From the NCBI GenBank assembly GCA_003219495.1, contig QHOZ01000206.1, forward strand, positions 1 through 9,253: a DNA stretch of 9,253 nucleotides, written 5' to 3'. Source of the stretch: Verrucomicrobiota bacterium (GTDB taxonomy: Bacteria > Verrucomicrobiota > Verrucomicrobiae > Chthoniobacterales > UBA10450). Each line of letters opens with the position of its first letter. Positions within the stretch are counted from its first letter, which is position 1. The position numbers were made by a program, and so were the translations under genes. A model generated the notes under the pieces. It had not been told where the DNA came from, ran no database searches, and saw only the letters and a list, made by a program, of their open reading frames with translations. This document shows, in pieces, positions 5,868 through 9,253 of the stretch.

Positions 5868-7475
5868 TTAAAAGCGCACGCGCACGCGCGGGGTCGGCTT
5901 GGGCGTTGCACCCGGTTGAGGCGTTGCGCCAACTCCGCGCAATTGTTCCTCCATTTTCCTCAGCAATGGCGCCGCCGGCGCGCTGCCGCTCACGCGCAGT
6001 GCGGCCCGCAACAGCTCGATACCGCGTTTCGGCTTGTTGAGTTTATTCCACGCGTCCGCTTCCTCGAGTATGACGCGCAAAAGATCGTCGCGCGTCGAAT
6101 AGCAAGCATGCGCCTGGCTGAGAATGCTCGCGGCGCTCGCGAAATTTCCATCCACCGCTTCCATTAAGCCGAGATCTTCAAGCATCGGACAATTCCGCGC
6201 GCGCGAGGCCGCTTGTCTCGCGAGCGAACGATATTTCGCAGCATCGCTCGAAAAATTTTGCGCCGCGAACTCGTGATACATTTTCCAGGAATCGGTTTTT
6301 TTCGAATCATTCGCGGCATCGATCTGCAGCCACAATCCGTAAGGCCGATACAATGGATCGCCGACCATCACCGACATCCATGACAAAACTTCGATCGAGG
6401 AATACGCACTTTCGGCAAAGGTGAACCCGTGGAGCAATCGATCGTTCACGAGATCGAGGTGGGCGGTGAATTGCAGATACGGCTCGTAAACATTGCCCAG
6501 AGTTGCCGCCGCGCCGCGCACCAGCAACGGCCCGACCCAGGCTGCGTTCGGATCGCGCAAAGTCGCGGCACTATACGAATGAATGTGGACCGCGACCGCG
6601 CCGCGCGTGAATTGGAAATCGGGGCTGGCAAACGGCCCGCTTGCTTTCTCGGTTCGCCATCCATAATACAAAGCGCAATCCGTCATCGGATACCCGTCCG
6701 GAAAAAGCGCGGGCGAATTTTCGTAAGTCACCGGCACCCCGACCTTGTGCAATTGGTTAGGGATTGCAGCGAGCCATTCATCACCCAACCGATAACCTTG
6801 CGCCGTTTCGTGCGCGCCATCGACATACGCGCGTCCCCACAATCCGCGTTTCTCGGCCGCGATCGAATCGCTGATCATTCCGCGAACGATTTGCGCGTTG
6901 GGTCCGTCGAGCCGGCACACGAGCATCAAAATCGGTGTCTCAAGATCGCCAATGTTTTTGAAACTTTTGTAGTACGGATTGTGCAAGGGGCCGGAAATCT
7001 GTTTGGAAAACAAACCAAGCACCGCCAGCTCCGAGTCGACCGATGCTTCGTTGTGGCTCGAAACCGGGCCTTCACTCGATTTGTCGCCGGCGTATGGGCC
7101 ATCGTGCTGCTTGATTTTTAACGGCACCCCTTTGATCAGCGCGACGAAACGGATCGCGGTTCCCGTGAGCACAGTTTGCTGCTCCGCATTTTCGTGAACC
7201 CTCCACCAGCCGCGCGCTTTAAAGATTGCGCGTAACGGCTCGGCGATGTCCGTGTCATATTCCTCGCGCGTGATCTCTTCGTCGGTTGAACAATTCAAAC
7301 CGATGACGTGGTCCGTCGCGATGCCGCGCTGTTGCGCATAAAATTTCGCCAGCTCCGCCGAATCGGGCGCGCTTTTGTTGTAAACGACGATGGTCGAGGC
7401 GGCGAGCGGCTGCTCCGCGCGCGCGGCAGAAGCCAGCAAAAGCAGGACGAACAAGCAAGATCGACAATCCCTCAT
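5868..7475 (-). CDS. TIGR03790-family secreted protein, exosortase-associated, function unknown
   Basis: An exported protein of 535 residues. It has a signal peptide (Arg at 2 and 5, hydrophobic LFVLLLLASA, probable cleavage after ARA at residue 20). Residues about 25-400 match, by recollection, the uncharacterised TIGR03790 family: STIVVYNKSAPDS, FVALIKGVPLKI (110-121), and the run AVHIHSYSAATLRD to VGDPLYRPYG (295-380). Residues about 410-500 are helical with Ala- and Leu-rich TPR-like repeats, and the tail is Pro/Thr-rich, ending RVRVRF. TIGR03790 was described as occurring only in genomes that also encode exosortase, so a PEP-CTERM-type sorting system is probably elsewhere in this genome. 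The C-terminus here has no PEP-CTERM motif or final membrane helix. The His-x-His stretch followed by GDPLYRP loosely recalls clan CD (gingipain-like) peptidases, but a catalytic dyad is not established. No ribosome binding site is evident. Confidence 0.8.
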   Translation of the reverse strand: MRDCRSCLFVLLLLASAARAEQPLAASTIVVYNKSAPDSAELAKFYAQQRGIATDHVIGLNCSTDEEITREEYDTDIAEPLRAIFKARGWWRVHENAEQQTVLTGTAIRFVALIKGVPLKIKQHDGPYAGDKSSEGPVSSHNEASVDSELAVLGLFSKQISGPLHNPYYKSFKNIGDLETPILMLVCRLDGPNAQIVRGMISDSIAAEKRGLWGRAYVDGAHETAQGYRLGDEWLAAIPNQLHKVGVPVTYENSPALFPDGYPMTDCALYYGWRTEKASGPFASPDFQFTRGAVAVHIHSYSAATLRDPNAAWVGPLLVRGAAATLGNVYEPYLQFTAHLDLVNDRLLHGFTFAESAYSSIEVLSWMSVMVGDPLYRPYGLWLQIDAANDSKKTDSWKMYHEFAAQNFSSDAAKYRSLARQAASRARNCPMLEDLGLMEAVDGNFASAASILSQAHACYSTRDDLLRVILEEADAWNKLNKPKRGIELLRAALRVSGSAPAAPLLRKMEEQLRGVGATPQPGATPKPTPRVRVRF

Positions 7476-7496
7476 TGAGCGCTTTCAGGTTTCGGA

Positions 7497-7525
7497 TTGA
7501 AAGTTAGTGAGCGAATGTTTGAAAT
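7497..7525 (+). promoter_or_regulatory. Possible sigma70-type promoter for recN
   Basis: TTGAAA at 7497-7502 matches the -35 consensus at five of six positions. After 17 bases TGAAAT at 7520-7525 matches the -10 consensus at four of six. It lies in the 101-bp gap between divergent genes, about 50 bases before the recN start, which would put the heptamer array in the leader RNA. The -10 match is weak and I found no better candidate on either strand of the gap. Confidence 0.2.
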
Positions 7526-7540
7526 CTTCAACAGCGCGCA

Positions 7541-7568
7541 CCCTCAACTCTCAACCCTCAACTCTCAA
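7541..7568 (+). repeat. Heptanucleotide tandem array before the recN start
   Basis: Four consecutive 7-mers alternate CCCTCAA and CTCTCAA, so the array is also an exact 14-bp tandem duplication (7541-7554 and 7555-7568). It ends eight bases before ATG 7577. The array contains no G, so the RNA leader should be unstructured and has no Shine-Dalgarno sequence. Confidence 0.75.
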
Positions 7569-7576
7569 CCTTTTCG

Positions 7577-9244
7577 ATGCCTGCGGTTCTGAATTTATTA
7601 CGAATCAAAAATCTCGCGCTCGTCGAGGAGCTCGAGTGGCAGATCGCGCCTGGCTTCACCGCGATCACGGGCGAAACCGGCGCCGGCAAATCGATCATCA
7701 TCGGCGCGCTTCAACTTTTGCTCGGCGAGCGCGCGGACAAAACGCTCATCCGCACCGGAGCCGATACGTGTACGGCGGAAGCAATATTTACGGGGAAGGA
7801 ATTGCAGAAACTGAATCCGCAATTGATCGAAGCCGGCATCGAACCAAGCGGCGACGATCTCATTATCAAGCGAACGCTTTCCACCACTGGCGCGAACCGC
7901 CAGTTCATCAACGGTTCCCCCACGACGTTGTCGATCTTGAAAAACGTCGGCGATGCGCTCGTCGATCTTCATGGCCCGCATGATCACCAATCGCTGCTCT
8001 CGCCGGAGAGGCAGCTCGATCTGCTCGATTCATTCGCGCGCGCCGAAGAACAGCTCGCGGATTACCAAAAACATTTTCGCGAATTGCAGACGCTGACCGC
8101 GGAACACGCCGCGCTCAACACGGCCGAGACTGCGCGCGAACAGGAGCTTGATCTGTTGCGGCATCAAATCACGGAAATTAATTCCGCGAATCTTGTCGCG
8201 GGCGAAGAAGAAGAGATCGAGAAGCGCTACAAACTTTCCAGCAGCAGCAAGCGATTGATCGAGCTTGCGAGCGCCGCCGCGAACAAGCTCTCCGAAGCCG
8301 ACGATTCCGTTCTCTCACAGCTCGCGGAGACGCAGCGATTGTTGCGCGAGCTGGAAAAGATCGACATCTCCACCACTCAGCTCGTGTCCGAGCACGCCGC
8401 GGCGGTCGTGCAGCTTTCCGAAATCGCGCGCTCGCTTTCCGATTACGCCGAGAAACTCGATCTCGATCCCGAACAGCTCGCCGCGCTCGAGCAGCGGGTC
8501 TCGCTTTTCGAAACATTGAAACGCAAATACGGCGGCTCGCTCGCGGAAGTAATTGCATTCGGCGAACGCGCCGCGGAGCGGATGCGAAAAATCGAAGGGC
8601 GCGATGAAGAATTGGAGCGCTTGAGCAAAGAAATAGAGAAGGTCCGCGGACAAATGAATCGTGCGGGGGATGCGCTCCGAAAGCTCCGCGCGAAAGCCGC
8701 GCCGAAACTCTCCGACAATATTCGCAAGAACTTGCGCGATCTCGGATTCAAACAGTCCGAGTTCGAAGCGAAGCTGAGCACGCTCGATGAGCCTAGCGCG
8801 AGTGGTTTGGACTCCGTCGAGCTGTTGTTCTCGGCAAATCCCGGCGAGCCGTTGAAACCATTGCGCGTGATCGCGTCCAGCGGCGAAATCTCGCGCTTGA
8901 TGCTCGCGATCAAGTCCGCGCTCGCGGCGCACGATTCGATCGCGCTGTTAATTTTCGATGAGATCGACACCAACGTTGGCGGCGAGATTGCGCACGCGGT
9001 CGGCGCAAAGATGCGCACCCTCGCCGATGATCACCAACTAATCAGCATCACGCACCTTGCGCCGGTCGCGGCTTGCGCGTCGTCGCATTTTGTCATGACG
9101 AAGGATGTCGCGCGCGGACGAACGTTTTCCAATTTGCGCGAAGTCAGAGGCAAAGCGCGCCAGGAAGAGATCGCGCGCATGCTCGGCGGTAAGAGCGATT
9201 CCGCACTCCAACTTGCCGCGAGCTTACTAAACACGAAGAGCTAG
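7577..9244 (+). CDS. recN: DNA repair protein RecN
   Basis: RecN is an SMC-like ATPase of 555 residues, close to the usual length, that acts early in RecA-dependent double-strand break repair by holding DNA ends together. The N-terminal half-head has LRIKNLALVEELEW and Walker A GETGAGKS (32-39), then the Q-loop region LHGPHDHQSLL (131-141). Residues about 155-375 form a shortish coiled coil rich in Glu, Leu and Arg, with KRKYGG (315-320) in the middle, a typical RecN feature. The C-terminal half-head has signature SSGEISR (434-440), Walker B ALLIFDEID (456-464) with Asp461 and Glu462, and the switch ITHLAPVAA with His493. Most RecN proteins read HGQHxHQ where this reads HGPHDHQ. ATG 7577 is chosen because the conserved N-terminus begins within a few residues. 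The gene is complete and divergent from the TIGR03790 gene. In many bacteria recN is SOS-induced, but I see no clear LexA box here. Confidence 0.96.
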   Translation: MPAVLNLLRIKNLALVEELEWQIAPGFTAITGETGAGKSIIIGALQLLLGERADKTLIRTGADTCTAEAIFTGKELQKLNPQLIEAGIEPSGDDLIIKRTLSTTGANRQFINGSPTTLSILKNVGDALVDLHGPHDHQSLLSPERQLDLLDSFARAEEQLADYQKHFRELQTLTAEHAALNTAETAREQELDLLRHQITEINSANLVAGEEEEIEKRYKLSSSSKRLIELASAAANKLSEADDSVLSQLAETQRLLRELEKIDISTTQLVSEHAAAVVQLSEIARSLSDYAEKLDLDPEQLAALEQRVSLFETLKRKYGGSLAEVIAFGERAAERMRKIEGRDEELERLSKEIEKVRGQMNRAGDALRKLRAKAAPKLSDNIRKNLRDLGFKQSEFEAKLSTLDEPSASGLDSVELLFSANPGEPLKPLRVIASSGEISRLMLAIKSALAAHDSIALLIFDEIDTNVGGEIAHAVGAKMRTLADDHQLISITHLAPVAACASSHFVMTKDVARGRTFSNLREVRGKARQEEIARMLGGKSDSALQLAASLLNTKS

Positions 9245-9253
9245 ACAGGATTT

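Noticed and set aside
5871..5920. Terminator made of the CGCGCACGCGC-like stretch after lpxA
   Set aside because: It lies inside the C-terminal codons of the minus-strand gene and has no following T-run on either strand.
6429..7121. 230-codon plus-strand open frame inside the TIGR03790 gene
   Set aside because: Antisense to a coherent exported protein with signal peptide; no recognisable domain in the translation.
7507..7983. 158-codon plus-strand open frame overlapping the recN start
   Set aside because: Starts in the intergenic gap and runs out of frame through the RecN Walker A region; low-complexity Arg/His-rich translation.

Overview
The window looks like a piece of chromosome from a Gram-negative bacterium, most likely Verrucomicrobiota (Chthoniobacterales or Spartobacteria type) or a related soil lineage. 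The evidence is lipid A genes with an LpxC-FabZ fusion, a TIGR03790-family secreted protein (a family reported only from exosortase-bearing genomes), a Ser/Thr/Pro-linker secreted protein with a FlgD-type Ig domain, GC-rich coding DNA with G/C-biased third positions, and start codons without clear Shine-Dalgarno sequences. The phylum assignment is inference; no rRNA or phylogenetic marker was tested.

Layout, left to right. (1) 2-571: the C-terminal half of a class I aminotransferase, cut by the window edge. (2) 573-680: a 108-bp element with long inverted-repeat arms, one base after the aminotransferase stop. (3) 697-1356: a KDPG/KHG-type aldolase. (4) 1402-2973: a GH57 1,4-alpha-glucan branching enzyme. 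(5) 2966-3714: a secreted Ig-like protein read in two frames joined by an apparent one-base deletion. (6) 3757-5085: fused lpxC/fabZ. (7) 5082-5861: lpxA. Genes 3 to 7 share a strand with short gaps or overlaps and could be one transcription unit. (8) 5868-7475, minus strand: a TIGR03790-family exported protein, convergent with lpxA. (9) 7577-9244: recN, divergent from it.

How they work together. LpxA and LpxC catalyse the first two steps of lipid A synthesis. FabZ dehydrates the same type of (3R)-3-hydroxyacyl-ACP that LpxA uses, so one locus sets the split between phospholipid and lipid A. The GH57 enzyme belongs to glycogen metabolism and the aldolase to sugar-acid breakdown. RecN serves double-strand break repair.

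I saw no phage, CRISPR, defence or biosynthetic cluster. The most unusual signal is non-coding: three short arrays of 7-bp tandem repeats, each with a different unit, sit right at the translation starts of three genes (1371-1398, 2973-3007, 7541-7568). Other points of interest are the inverted-repeat element, the frameshift at about 3175, and the exosortase-linked family protein. No gene-free stretch exceeds 130 bases.
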